A program made the position numbers and the translations under genes. Below the pieces are notes generated by a model. It was not told the origin of the DNA and did no database searches. It was given only the letters and a program-made list of their open reading frames with translations. From Candidatus Pedobacter colombiensis (GTDB lineage Bacteria; Bacteroidota; Bacteroidia; Sphingobacteriales; Sphingobacteriaceae), in NCBI GenBank assembly GCA_029202485.1, contig CP119313.1:2666001-2730000 (forward strand): a stretch of 64,000 bases of DNA, read 5' to 3'. Positions 46,768 through 55,613 of this stretch are shown here, in pieces; positions within the stretch are counted from its first letter, which is position 1; the number at the start of each line of letters is the position of its first letter.

Positions 46768-47448
46768 CTACTTATTAAAATAAGGTATAATCTTTCCATC
46801 TTTAAAAGTTAGATTCAAGGAATAAGATTGCTCATTTTCAATCTTAGAACTGTCCCATTTAGGCGCTTTTTTCAAAGCCTTCAACACCTCTTCCCTAACG
46901 ACTTTAGACAATTGCTCACTTGTTGCTAAATTGGTAAGAGAACCATCTTTTTTAACTGTAAATGAAGCAACCAGCCAACCGTTGGTGGAAATCGGCCCCT
47001 TACATTTCCGAACCATATACTCATGCAACGACTTTAATTCATCGGCTAGTGGAATTATTGCGACCACTCCCATAAGAAACGTTTTGCTGCTATCACATAT
47101 CGAGTCCTTAGCTTGAGGCGCCACTTTACCTAATATTGTTTGTGCATTTGCTTTCTGTCCGACTGTACCAATACCAATAAAAACCATTGCTGCCATTGCC
47201 CATCTTTTCCAGTAAGGTTTACTTACTGATTCCGAAGCAATGGCTAATTGCTCGTTAGTAAATCGACCACAAACTTTATCGTTGTTTTCCTGCATAATCC
47301 TGATAAAATATGCAGCATTTTTATTTGTCATATCGTACACTTTCTTCTGACAGGTGTGGCAAAATCTTCCGTCAGATTCTGATTTCATCGAATTCCAATC
47401 CTGATTACAGGTAAAACTTAGCTGAGCATTGTTGATTTTTTCTCCCAT
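46768..47448 (-). CDS. TonB-like protein with N-terminal zinc-ribbon-like segment
   Basis: 226 residues. The N-terminal 65 residues contain four cysteines (FTCNQDW, FCHTCQKKVYDMT, KVCGRF) like a zinc ribbon, followed by a membrane helix (about 77-100). The C-terminal 70 residues fit the TonB C-terminal fold: GWLVASFTVKKDGSLTNL, EVLKALKKAPKWDSS and LNLTFKDGKIIPYF. Such proteins may energise outer membrane receptors or be diverged copies. The gene stop is 13 bp from the 46755 stop of the convergent barrel gene. Confidence 0.8.
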   Translation of the reverse strand: MGEKINNAQLSFTCNQDWNSMKSESDGRFCHTCQKKVYDMTNKNAAYFIRIMQENNDKVCGRFTNEQLAIASESVSKPYWKRWAMAAMVFIGIGTVGQKANAQTILGKVAPQAKDSICDSSKTFLMGVVAIIPLADELKSLHEYMVRKCKGPISTNGWLVASFTVKKDGSLTNLATSEQLSKVVREEVLKALKKAPKWDSSKIENEQSYSLNLTFKDGKIIPYFNK

Positions 47449-47529
47449 GATGACATTACTTTAAACTCAGGATGCTAAAAAAATAAATATTCCATATATT
47501 GAAGGAATATTTTATTACGAACAATTCAG

Positions 47530-47853
47530 ATGCTCCGGAAAATAAGCTTTCTCTACCTTCAACATTTTAAATTCATCATTGCCTTGAATCTGGCAGTAAG
47601 CCTATATTTTACTATCTTTTTTTGGTACAAAGGTTACAACCACTATCCCCTGTATATGGTAGCTGCTCTATTTAAAGTTGTTGCTTATGCGATCTCAGTT
47701 TCTGTTGAGAAACTATTTTTCAAAGCGAGGACATACCATTACCGTAACCTGGGGTTTAGCTACAGGAAGTTGTTTAGCTTACTTTTCATAGCAGATCTGT
47801 TTTTCTTTCTTATTCTCATCCTAATCAGCTATACATGCAAGAGCTTTATGTAG
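47530..47853 (+). CDS. Small membrane protein paired with an ABC ATPase
   Basis: 107 residues, three hydrophobic helices (about 15-32, 40-58, 85-103) joined by Lys/Arg-rich turns. I recognise no family. Its last 19 bp overlap the start of the ABC ATPase gene, so the two are translationally coupled and probably act together. It is shorter than normal ABC permeases and could form the membrane part as an oligomer. Confidence 0.7.
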   Translation: MLRKISFLYLQHFKFIIALNLAVSLYFTIFFWYKGYNHYPLYMVAALFKVVAYAISVSVEKLFFKARTYHYRNLGFSYRKLFSLLFIADLFFFLILILISYTCKSFM

Positions 47854-48488
47854 ACAGCGTGGCACATCGCTATGGAGAGCGTACCATACTTAGCAGTGTG
47901 TACCTTAATTGTCAGATTGGTGAAGTAATCGGATTACTGGGCAGAAATGGCTCTGGGAAATCTACCCTCTTAAAAATCATATTTGGAAGTATTCGTCCCG
48001 ATTACATCTATATGAAATTGAACGGACAACCGGTTAAAAGAGCATACCTCACCGGCCAGCTTGCTTACCTCCCACAAAGCTACTTTGTTCCCGCACATTT
48101 AAAGATAAAACAACTGGTTGAGCTATATACCAATAAGTACAAAGCCGACCTCCTGACTCAGGAAGTCATTTCCACTAACCTTAACAGGCCCATTGGCAAT
48201 TTATCTGGCGGACAAAGACGCGTGGTAGAATGTTTGTTAGTTCTCTATAGCGATAGCGATTTTGTGCTACTCGATGAACCCTTTTCACAACTGGCACCGC
48301 TTATTATTGAAGAAATGCAAATGCACATCCTGAAATTCAAATCACAGAAAGGGATCATCTTAACCGACCATTATTACCGCCAAATTCTTAGTACCTCTAC
48401 TCGCATTGTTTTGCTTCATAACGGCTGCAATTACAAGATCAATACCATTGAAGATCTACAACTGCATGGCTACATAAATTCCCAATAA
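47835..48488 (+). CDS. ABC transporter ATP-binding protein
   Basis: 217 residues. Walker A GRNGSGKST (36-44), Q-loop LPQS (Gln81), signature LSGGQ (123-127), Walker B FVLLDEPF with Glu148, and switch His179 in LTDHYY. All catalytic parts are present. Its partner appears to be the small membrane protein at 47530. The transported substrate or force-coupled function is unknown. Confidence 0.92.
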   Translation: MQELYVDSVAHRYGERTILSSVYLNCQIGEVIGLLGRNGSGKSTLLKIIFGSIRPDYIYMKLNGQPVKRAYLTGQLAYLPQSYFVPAHLKIKQLVELYTNKYKADLLTQEVISTNLNRPIGNLSGGQRRVVECLLVLYSDSDFVLLDEPFSQLAPLIIEEMQMHILKFKSQKGIILTDHYYRQILSTSTRIVLLHNGCNYKINTIEDLQLHGYINSQ

Positions 48489-48497
48489 AAATGATGA

Positions 48498-48737
48498 GTG
48501 AAACTGTATATATACACTTTCATAGTGCGATTAACCTTTGGGATGTCGCTGGTTACACTTAGCTTCCTGATTACGACAAAAGAAACCTGGGTTCCGGATT
48601 TAGGTGGACCAAATCACGGTTTCCCATACCTGTCAGCAGCTGGCCGTTTGGTGATAAAAGATGTGATTATGATGGCTGGCGGATTATTATGTGCTTCTGA
48701 TAGTGCTTCCAGAATTCTTAAGAAGACACAATCTTAA
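48498..48737 (+). pseudogene. C-terminal fragment of a DUF417 (YkgB-like) gene
   Basis: 79 residues opening with GTG directly after an in-frame TGA. They match only the C-terminal part of YkgB-type membrane proteins: TLSFLITTKETWVPDLGGPN, then GFPYLSAAGRLVIKDVIMMAG. Full members have about 190 residues, so the N-terminal half is missing. It could still be translated as a two-helix peptide, but a remnant is more likely. Confidence 0.72.
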
Positions 48738-48749
48738 ATCTCATCTCTC

Positions 48750-49568
48750 CTATTTAGCGATAACATCCAAAGAAAACTGCATATAAATTGGTACATGATC
48801 TGAGATTGACCTTGCAGTCTTAAGATCTTCGAAGTCCTGATAAAAATGAACTATCCCCGCCCTTAGCACATTTATGCCTGCGGCTTTGAAATAGAAATTA
48901 TCATACTCAGAAGCCAGACAATTACCATTAATACATTTTTGCTTTAATGAGGTTTTCTGACCTTTAAGAGCTGAAATATGTCCGCTTTTCCATAATGGAT
49001 TAAACACACTATGAGACTGTGGAAGGTTAAAATCTCCACAAAAAATAATGTTATCGCTTGGATAAAGATCCGGTAGGAACTTAAAATATTTAATCTCCGT
49101 TTCAGGTTGCTTTGACTTGGGAACCGCATGAAAGTTAGCCATCGTAAACGTCTTACGCCCAACGGTAAACCTGCAATAATAGGGTTCTCTTTCAATCAAA
49201 AGCCCGTAGGTTTCTTCCAGCCATGCTCTGCCATTTTTTTTGACTTTAGCCGTATTCCAGACATACGCATAACGCTCTTTTGAATTGCCTGTACTTGAGG
49301 TAGGATCACTGATCACATAATCCCACTTGCTGCCCATGCGGTTTAACTCATCAGCCAGTCTGGCTACAGCCTGACTACCTCCATAGCCTGCCACAACTTC
49401 CTGAATCGCTATCACATCAAATTTATTGACAACTTTTGCAATGTAAGTTAGCGCAGCATCATTTTTGGATTTACCAAAATTTTGTATGTTCCAGGAACAA
49501 ACGGTTACATTTTGGGAATAAACAGAAAAGCTTATGAAAATAAGCAGGAGAATGATATACTTTTTCAA
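48750..49568 (-). CDS. Secreted endonuclease/exonuclease/phosphatase-family protein
   Basis: 272 residues if read from the TTG at 49568, which starts a textbook signal peptide (KKYIILLLIFISFSVYSQ); no ATG fits. The EEP fold is visible from SWNIQNFGKS (Asn), through AIQEVVAG with the metal Glu, ANFHAVPKS, FCGDFNLPQS and the final SDHVPIYM with catalytic His. The family includes DNase I-like nucleases. Export suggests it degrades extracellular nucleic acid or phosphoesters. Confidence 0.85.
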   Translation of the reverse strand: MKKYIILLLIFISFSVYSQNVTVCSWNIQNFGKSKNDAALTYIAKVVNKFDVIAIQEVVAGYGGSQAVARLADELNRMGSKWDYVISDPTSSTGNSKERYAYVWNTAKVKKNGRAWLEETYGLLIEREPYYCRFTVGRKTFTMANFHAVPKSKQPETEIKYFKFLPDLYPSDNIIFCGDFNLPQSHSVFNPLWKSGHISALKGQKTSLKQKCINGNCLASEYDNFYFKAAGINVLRAGIVHFYQDFEDLKTARSISDHVPIYMQFSLDVIAK

Positions 49569-49695
49569 ATCTGGATCGGAATAAAAGCACAAATATAGCA
49601 GAACCAATGATTCTCCATCATAACTATTTTAAACACCTTCCAACATCTTATGTTACAAGACATTGATAATATGATGAAATCCCGGGTCTGAAGTC

Positions 49696-50184
49696 TTAGT
49701 GCATCCGATCAAATGACTTTTTAAAGACTTCGTAGTCTTGTTTAGAAACCGCCAAGGCAGTTTGGTAAAGATTAACAGGTTCATTTGAATGATCAAATGA
49801 CTCAAAAATAAGTTTTATAGCATTGCTACCTGCCCGAAAATCTTCGTGAAAAGGAATTACCCTGATCGACTTGTTTATCTTAAATGTTTTTACCGACAAC
49901 TTAAAAAAGCCATAAAACTGCTGATAGCTCAAAGTATCTTTCTTTAAGATGATTGTTTCAGAACCATAAATATGCCATATTGAATACCTTAAAAATAAAA
50001 TTTCGAAGGCTACAATAAATAGTACAATGACGCCAACCCCACCAACAGTAAACAGAATGATAACAGCTATCAATAAGATATTTAATAAATATAAAGAGAT
50101 TTTTAGAGCAAGTGACGGCTTTACTGTTATTGTAGCCGAGAGGCTGTCTCCATCATTACTTACCTTAAAATTTCCTGGTTTCAT
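49696..50184 (-). CDS. Two-helix membrane protein, PH-like tail, unknown function
   Basis: 162 residues. Two adjacent hydrophobic helices (about 24-48 and 51-65) are followed by a soluble tail whose short strands (IYGSETIILKKDTLSYQQ, then FKINKSIRVIPF) recall the PH-like YcxB/DUF304 proteins. I cannot assign a function. Monocistronic. Confidence 0.68.
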   Translation of the reverse strand: MKPGNFKVSNDGDSLSATITVKPSLALKISLYLLNILLIAVIILFTVGGVGVIVLFIVAFEILFLRYSIWHIYGSETIILKKDTLSYQQFYGFFKLSVKTFKINKSIRVIPFHEDFRAGSNAIKLIFESFDHSNEPVNLYQTALAVSKQDYEVFKKSFDRMH

Positions 50185-50262
50185 ACTTATTAAATTAACT
50201 CAATATTTTTCGGGCAAAGCTAGTAAATCCTTTTAGAATAAACGGACCGGCTTTTTACCCAC

Positions 50263-50287
50263 AAAAAAAGGCAGATTAAAATCTGCC
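50263..50287 (-). terminator. Terminator of the CDGSH gene
   Basis: GGCAGATT paired with AATCTGCC, then seven T on the minus strand, just past the stop at 50295. Confidence 0.85.
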
Positions 50288-50294
50288 CTTCTAG

Positions 50295-50519
50295 TTAAAC
50301 CTTTTTAGGAGGAAGTTCAAATGCTATAGCTTCGTGTTCAAAATTTCCACTGTGTGAACCGTCGCAAAACGGCTTATTTTTAGAAAGACCGCAACGACAT
50401 ATAGATAACACAGTTCTTCCCTGTAATCCATAAACATCACCATTCCTGTCAACGATTTCGAAATCGCCTTCAATCTTCACTGAACCGTTATTATTAATTG
50501 TAAGTTTTGTTTTTGACAT
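50295..50519 (-). CDS. CDGSH iron-sulfur protein
   Basis: 74 residues. The 2Fe-2S ligands Cys41, Cys43, Cys52 and His56 sit in CRCGLSKNKPFCDGSH, the single CDGSH motif of mitoNEET-type proteins. Such proteins carry a labile cluster and take part in redox or iron handling. It is a soluble single-domain version and transcribed alone. Confidence 0.95.
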   Translation of the reverse strand: MSKTKLTINNNGSVKIEGDFEIVDRNGDVYGLQGRTVLSICRCGLSKNKPFCDGSHSGNFEHEAIAFELPPKKV

Positions 50520-50687
50520 GTAATATTAGTTTGGCGCAAAATTAGAATAATGACCAGAGACTCCGGAATCTCATTTTAATTTAGAAACGTTATCTATTGT
50601 CCGCCAATTGACATATTAATCTGTTCTTTTTTAAGTGCATGGCTAAGTATTATTCTATAATGGTATTTTGCATTAAATCTTATTTCA

Positions 50688-51302
50688 ATGATCTCTTTAG
50701 AAAATTTTACCGTGACCGACCAGGACCAGGTTCTGGATTTTATGAACAAAAACCCCTTTATTACTTTAATTGGTTTTGACGGAACATTCCCGGTAGCAAC
50801 CCAGGTACCGGTACAAGTTGTTGTAAAAGATGATCAGATTTTGTTGATTGGTCATGTAATGAATAAAACCGATCATGCCAATGCTTACACAAATCACCCT
50901 AATGTTTTAGCACTCTTTAATGGCCCGCATACTTATATCAGCGCATCCGTATATGAGCAACCGGCCGCCGTGTCGACCTGGAATTATATGACCGTTCATG
51001 CAAAGGGGATTTTTAAGACGATGAATGATGATGAGACTTATGAAGCCTTAAAGAACCTGACCAACCAGTACGAAAACCCATCATCAAGTGCAGCTGCCTT
51101 CCATAAAATAGGAGAAGCAGAAGTAAAAAAACTAATAAAGGGCATTACCGGATTCCAAATTGTGGTTACAGACCTGAAACACGTATTTAAACTTAGCCAA
51201 AATAAAAGTAAAACCAATCAGAATGCCATCATAAAGGACTTAAATCATAGGGATGATCCTATGGCTAAAGATGTGGCGGATCAAATGACAAAATTCTGCT
51301 AA
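50688..51302 (+). CDS. PaiB-like FMN-binding protein
   Basis: 204 residues of the FMN-binding split-barrel/PaiB family. NPFITLIGFDGTFPVATQVP and ILLIGHVMNKTDHANAY form the flavin site, and YEQPAAVSTWNYMTVHAKG and GFQIVVTDL complete the fold. Relatives are called transcriptional regulators or pyridoxamine-oxidase-like enzymes. The ligand role is inferred. It appears alone, with an AT-rich upstream region. Confidence 0.85.
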   Translation: MISLENFTVTDQDQVLDFMNKNPFITLIGFDGTFPVATQVPVQVVVKDDQILLIGHVMNKTDHANAYTNHPNVLALFNGPHTYISASVYEQPAAVSTWNYMTVHAKGIFKTMNDDETYEALKNLTNQYENPSSSAAAFHKIGEAEVKKLIKGITGFQIVVTDLKHVFKLSQNKSKTNQNAIIKDLNHRDDPMAKDVADQMTKFC

Positions 51303-51380
51303 GGCATAAGAACCTTTCCTATTACAAGGTATTTATTACAATGAAAACTGCATAAATAAGCCTTCATTATGTAGATTTGC

Positions 51381-52040
51381 ATGATTATGAGTTTACTTGA
51401 AGGGAATTTGGGATATGGGCAGTCAAATTCAAAAGATGAATTAATTAATGTTTTGTCTGCTTATCGGCGTGCTGTAGACAATAGTGTAATATCATCCATC
51501 ACTGATATTAAGGGGAATATCATCTACGTTAACCAAAAATTCTGCGAAGTTTCTAAATACAATGCACATGAGTTGGTTGGTAAAAATCATAACGTCATCA
51601 ATTCAGGCCACCACACTAAACAATTCTTCAAAAATATGTGGAAGACCATTGCTCAAGGTGAGGTATGGTACGGTGAAATAAAAAACCTGGCTAAAGACAA
51701 AAGCCCATATTGGGTAGACAGTGTGATTGTACCCATTAAAAATAACATGGGCAAGCCCTTTCAATACCTTTCATTAAGGACACTCATTTCTGATAGAAAG
51801 GCCAACGAAGAAAGAGAGCGTGACCAAAATGTTAAACATATGGAAGAAATGCTTTTCAAAATTTCTCATCAAATGAGACAACCTGTAGTACAAATCCTTG
51901 GACTATCTCAGTTGCTAGATGAAAATAGAGCTGAAAACGATGACCTCAAAACCATAATTTCTTATTTAAAAATTTCAGCACTTTCACTAGATCAGTACAT
52001 CAGAGAGCTGTCCGTATTTGTAAATAAGATTAAAGAATAA
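51381..52040 (+). CDS. PAS protein with orphan histidine-kinase dimerisation helix
   Basis: 219 residues. Residues about 30-140 are a PAS/PAC sensor (SSITDIKGNIIYVNQKFCEV, GKNHNVINSGHH, WYGEIKNLAKDKSPYWV). Residues 150-215 form a DHp helix with an H-box-like FKISHQMRQPVVQILGLSQLL, where His160-like residue is the expected phosphate site. There is no HATPase domain, and no response regulator next door. It could be a partner of another kinase or a truncated kinase. Confidence 0.82.
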   Translation: MIMSLLEGNLGYGQSNSKDELINVLSAYRRAVDNSVISSITDIKGNIIYVNQKFCEVSKYNAHELVGKNHNVINSGHHTKQFFKNMWKTIAQGEVWYGEIKNLAKDKSPYWVDSVIVPIKNNMGKPFQYLSLRTLISDRKANEERERDQNVKHMEEMLFKISHQMRQPVVQILGLSQLLDENRAENDDLKTIISYLKISALSLDQYIRELSVFVNKIKE

Positions 52041-52146
52041 AATATGAAACTAGCAGGATGTAATTATTACACTAAGCTGTTTAAAAATCTATATCTGGGA
52101 ATTTTGAAAGGCTAACTTTGACCCGTCAAAATAAGATCACACAGAA

Positions 52147-53361
52147 TTGGACAATACAAAAACACTAAAAAAACAGCATCAGGGTATTTCTACATTACTA
52201 GCATTTACCCTACTACCACTATCTGGCTTTGCGACAGATATATATATCCCCTCATTACCCACCATGGCATCCACCATGGGCATTAGCAGTTTACAAGTAC
52301 AACTTACTTTAAGCTTATTTTTAATCAGCTATGGCATTTCTCAGCTCTTCATAGGTAGTGTATTAGATAGCTTTGGCAGGTATAGGCTAAGTCTTATTTC
52401 CTTAGTCATTTTTGCAGCAGCATGTATTATCATTGCCAATACTCACAACATTTACCTCATTTACCTGATGCGAATCATACACGGTTTTACTGTAGGTACC
52501 ATTATCGTAGCCAAACGTGCTTATTTTGTGGATATTTTTACGGGAGATAAACTGAAGCATTACCTAAGTCTCTTTTCCATTATATGGTCTACCGGTCCAA
52601 TCGTTGCGCCATTTATTGGTGGGTACTTACAAACCGCATTTGGTTGGGAATCCAACTTTTATTTTCTGGCGATACTTGCTACTGTACTCGCTATTTTAGA
52701 ACTGATTTACAGTGGTGAAAGTCTCACGCATTTTTCTGAATTCTCTTTAAAAAAGATTACCGGCATATATGTTACCATGATAAAGACAGCAAGCTTTAGC
52801 CTTGGTATTGTTATGCTTGGCTTGGCCTATAGCATGGTGATGATCTATAACATGACAGGACCATTTATCATAGAACACCATTTAAACCTTAGTCCTGTAG
52901 TTGCTGGTTACAGCTCCCTCGTGTTGGGATTTGCCTGGATGGTTGGTGGCTTTATTGGTAAAGCAACCATAAACAGACCTTTCTTTAAAAAGATGACAAC
53001 AAATCTCCTGTTACAAGGGACCTTTGTTTTAACCATGATAGTTACAATACAATTTATTTCCAGTCTGTATAGCCTGGTGTTATTTGCCTTTTTGATCCAT
53101 GTCACAGCCGGTTATATATTCAACAACTATTTTACGTTTTGCCTTGGGCAGTTCCCAAAAAATGCTGGAATTGCAAGTGGCTTAACCGGAGGTATTACCT
53201 ATGTAATCGTATCTTTTTTAAGCTACGGAATCATTTCGGTTTTACCCGCTAAAGACGAGCATCACCTAAGTGCAAGCTATTTAATTATCACCATTTTATC
53301 TGCCCTAACTATGGCTACGATTTTTAAAATGGCACATAAAAGAGCAGCGCTTAGTACTTAA
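52147..53361 (+). CDS. MFS drug-efflux transporter, Bcr/CflA type
   Basis: 404 residues with twelve membrane helices. The first helix begins about residue 15 and carries LPLSGFATDIYIPSLP, the Bcr/CflA signature; GSVLDSFGRYRLSL is motif A and HGFTVGTIIVAKRAYFVD follows it. The start is probably TTG at 52147 because the next ATG would remove helix 1. It exports drugs, sulfonamides or other amphipathic molecules by proton antiport. Its stop codon lies in the loop of the terminator hairpin. Confidence 0.9.
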   Translation: MDNTKTLKKQHQGISTLLAFTLLPLSGFATDIYIPSLPTMASTMGISSLQVQLTLSLFLISYGISQLFIGSVLDSFGRYRLSLISLVIFAAACIIIANTHNIYLIYLMRIIHGFTVGTIIVAKRAYFVDIFTGDKLKHYLSLFSIIWSTGPIVAPFIGGYLQTAFGWESNFYFLAILATVLAILELIYSGESLTHFSEFSLKKITGIYVTMIKTASFSLGIVMLGLAYSMVMIYNMTGPFIIEHHLNLSPVVAGYSSLVLGFAWMVGGFIGKATINRPFFKKMTTNLLLQGTFVLTMIVTIQFISSLYSLVLFAFLIHVTAGYIFNNYFTFCLGQFPKNAGIASGLTGGITYVIVSFLSYGIISVLPAKDEHHLSASYLIITILSALTMATIFKMAHKRAALST

Positions 53362-53374
53362 ACGCTGCTCTTTT
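53338..53374 (+). terminator. Terminator of the MFS gene
   Basis: AAAAGAGCAGCG (53338-53349) pairs with CGCTGCTCTTTT (53363-53374) in a perfect 12-bp stem; the stop codon is in the loop and the end is U-rich. Confidence 0.9.
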
Positions 53375-53401
53375 ATGGATTAGACACTATGCAGACCAAT
53401 C

Positions 53402-53956
53402 TTATCTGATTATTTGCATGTGAAAATACTGACCACCCATAAAATCTCTTTCCCTTATTACCTTAAAGCCTAAATTTGCGTACAATTTCTCCGCCTTTGG
53501 ATTCTCTTTACTTACCAACAGGCCAATAATATGATGATGTGCTACAGCATAATCTAACATAGCCTTAATTAATTCTTTACCAATCCCCTTGCCCTGTTTA
53601 CCAGGAGCAACACTAATACAGTCAAGATAATATTCCCCGGCCTGTGTCTCCGCTTCCAAAACATGTTTTAGACCATAAGTTTGCTCAATGTAAGCTAAAA
53701 AGGGAGCTCTTAACATTTCCAGATCAGCACCATCATAAGCACTGATCATTCCACATATTTCTCCTTCTTCCACATACAGTAATATATTTTCGTAGCTATA
53801 CTGATTACCTGGTAATCCTGCAAACCTTTCAAATAAAGGAATAGCCTCATAAGGATCAGTAGCGCCAATAAATTTCGCAGCGAGATCATCCATTGCCTGA
53901 ATAATTAGTTTAGCTATTTTATTTGCATCAGAAGGAAGTGCTTCTCGAATCATCAT
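53402..53956 (-). CDS. GNAT-family N-acetyltransferase
   Basis: 184 residues. The acetyl-CoA loop is SVAPGKQGKGIGKELI (Q/R-x-x-G-x-G), then LVSKENPKAEKLYANLGFKVIRE, a typical GNAT C-terminus. It would acetylate an amine on a small molecule or protein. Met2 is an alternative start. It ends 28 bp beyond the MFS terminator. Confidence 0.9.
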   Translation of the reverse strand: MMIREALPSDANKIAKLIIQAMDDLAAKFIGATDPYEAIPLFERFAGLPGNQYSYENILLYVEEGEICGMISAYDGADLEMLRAPFLAYIEQTYGLKHVLEAETQAGEYYLDCISVAPGKQGKGIGKELIKAMLDYAVAHHHIIGLLVSKENPKAEKLYANLGFKVIRERDFMGGQYFHMQIIR

Positions 53957-54058
53957 AAACGAAGCTAATTAAAATCAATGAATAAAAGCTGGTCAAATGT
54001 ACCCTGATGAAAAAACAGACTTTGCCTTTAATTGTTATCACACAAAACAACTATTAAA

Positions 54059-54991
54059 ATGAAAGCAGTTCAAATCTATAAATTCGGTGGTGTCGACGAA
54101 TTAAAATATGAGGATGCACCGAAACCTGAGATCAAGTCGGATGAAGTATTAATCAAGGTATATGCCACAAGCATCAACCCTGTGGATTGGAAAGTGAGAG
54201 AAGGACATATGCCCGGCTCTGATAAAAGAACATTCCCTATTATTCTAGGTTGGGACGTATCGGGGATCATTGAAATGGCAGGATCTGATGTAAAAGATTT
54301 TAAGAAAGGAGATGCGGTATATGCCCGTCCAAATGTGTCAAGAAATGGCACTTACGCTGAATTCGTCGCTGTTAACCCTGCTGAGATTGCATTAAAGCCC
54401 AAAACAATCGATCATATTCATGCCGCAGCTGTTCCACTGGCAGGTATAACCGCCTGGCAAGGTTTGTTTGATCATGGAAAGCTTGAAGCCGGACAAAAAG
54501 TACTGATCCATGCTGCCGCAGGTGGCGTTGGTACTTATGCTGTACAATTGGCAAAATGGAAGGGCGCCCATGTGATAGGTACTGCATCCGAACAGAATCT
54601 GGATTTTTTGAAAAAACTAGGAGCCGATGAGGTTATTGACTATAAAAAAGAAGCCTTTGAGAGCAAATTAAAAGATCTGGACCTTGTGTTTGATCTTGTT
54701 GGTGGTGATACACAGAGGAAATCTCTGGAAGTATTGAAACCTGGAGGAATTTTGGTAAGCACTGTTGGATTAAAAGATGAAGCCGCAATTAAAGCAAAAG
54801 GCATGATTGGGGCCCAATTTATGGCACAATCTAGTCCCGATGATTTAACAAAATTAGCAAATCTAATAGATGAAGGAAAACTTAAGCCAATTGTAGCAGA
54901 GGTATTAACCCTACCGCAGGCAGCAGAAGCACAACAAAAAAGTGAAGCCGGTCATACCCGAGGTAAAATAGTATTAAAAGTGGCGCTATAA
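54059..54991 (+). CDS. NADP-dependent oxidoreductase, quinone reductase type
   Basis: 310 residues from ATG 54059. It lacks the zinc cysteines of alcohol dehydrogenases; GWDVSGIIEMAG, AAAVPLAGITAWQGLF and the Rossmann loop HAAAGGVGTYAVQLAKWKG place it with NADPH:quinone or zeta-crystallin-like enzymes. It reduces quinones or enones. The frame is open upstream to a TTG at 54032, but the ATG aligns with relatives. The next gene is convergent. Confidence 0.92.
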   Translation: MKAVQIYKFGGVDELKYEDAPKPEIKSDEVLIKVYATSINPVDWKVREGHMPGSDKRTFPIILGWDVSGIIEMAGSDVKDFKKGDAVYARPNVSRNGTYAEFVAVNPAEIALKPKTIDHIHAAAVPLAGITAWQGLFDHGKLEAGQKVLIHAAAGGVGTYAVQLAKWKGAHVIGTASEQNLDFLKKLGADEVIDYKKEAFESKLKDLDLVFDLVGGDTQRKSLEVLKPGGILVSTVGLKDEAAIKAKGMIGAQFMAQSSPDDLTKLANLIDEGKLKPIVAEVLTLPQAAEAQQKSEAGHTRGKIVLKVAL

Positions 54992-55008
54992 AATCGGCTA
55001 ACTATATG

Positions 55009-55045
55009 CTGACTGGAAAAGCTACTTTTTCCAGTCAGTTTTTTT
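55009..55045 (+). terminator. Terminator of the quinone reductase gene, overlapping a convergent coding end
   Basis: CTGACTGGAAAA paired with TTTTCCAGTCAG, followed by seven T. The right arm and U-run lie inside the end of the convergent GNAT gene, encoding its last codons. Confidence 0.9.
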
Positions 55046-55558
55046 AAGTTCAAACCAGTGATGCGCCTCCCCATCATAAGTAAATTGCCCGGTAATTTTC
55101 AATCCAACCTTTAACAGCACCTTTCTCGATGCCTGATTCTCACAATCAGCCATTGCATACACTGCCGGAAGGTCAAGTTGCTCAAATGCATATTTAACAG
55201 ATGCTAGCGCAGATTCCGTACCATACCCATGTCCCCAAAATTCACGAGATAACCTGTATCCTACCTCATAAAAATCAGTATGGCTGTTTATGGTATCAGG
55301 ATGAAACTTTAAACCACTCCAGCCAATAAAGGTATTCGTGACTTTATCAACAATTGCCCACCTACCTATTCCGAAATCCTTGTATTGCTTCCTGATAAAT
55401 AATATCATATCAGTTGCTTCTCTAATTGTCTGAATCGGTTTCTTGCCCAAATACCTGTGTACTTCCGGATCTGCATCCATTATAAACATATATGGAGCAT
55501 CCTCTAGTACAAGTTCCCTTAATATAATTCTATCTGTTTCAGCAAATACTTCCATCAT
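55022..55558 (-). CDS. GNAT-family acetyltransferase, RimJ/RimL-like
   Basis: 178 residues. It begins FAETDRIILRELVLEDAPYM, has EVGYRLSREFWGHGYGTESALA (Q/R-x-x-G-x-G as WGHGYG) and ENQASRKVLLKVGLKITGQF, as in the RimJ/RimL branch that acetylates ribosomal protein termini or other substrates. Its final codons (KKTDWKK) are read from the stem of the terminator belonging to the opposite gene. Met2 is an alternative start. Confidence 0.9.
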   Translation of the reverse strand: MMEVFAETDRIILRELVLEDAPYMFIMDADPEVHRYLGKKPIQTIREATDMILFIRKQYKDFGIGRWAIVDKVTNTFIGWSGLKFHPDTINSHTDFYEVGYRLSREFWGHGYGTESALASVKYAFEQLDLPAVYAMADCENQASRKVLLKVGLKITGQFTYDGEAHHWFELKKTDWKK

Positions 55559-55584
55559 GCAAATATGTAAGCGGTCTTATAAAT

Positions 55585-55613
55585 GTATTTTTCCGGCTTT
55601 GCCGGAAAAATAC
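55585..55613 (-). terminator. Terminator after the Nudix-Dabb gene pair
   Basis: A perfect 13-bp stem, GTATTTTTCCGGC with GCCGGAAAAATAC, loop TTT on the plus strand. It begins on the stop codon of the Dabb gene. Confidence 0.88.
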
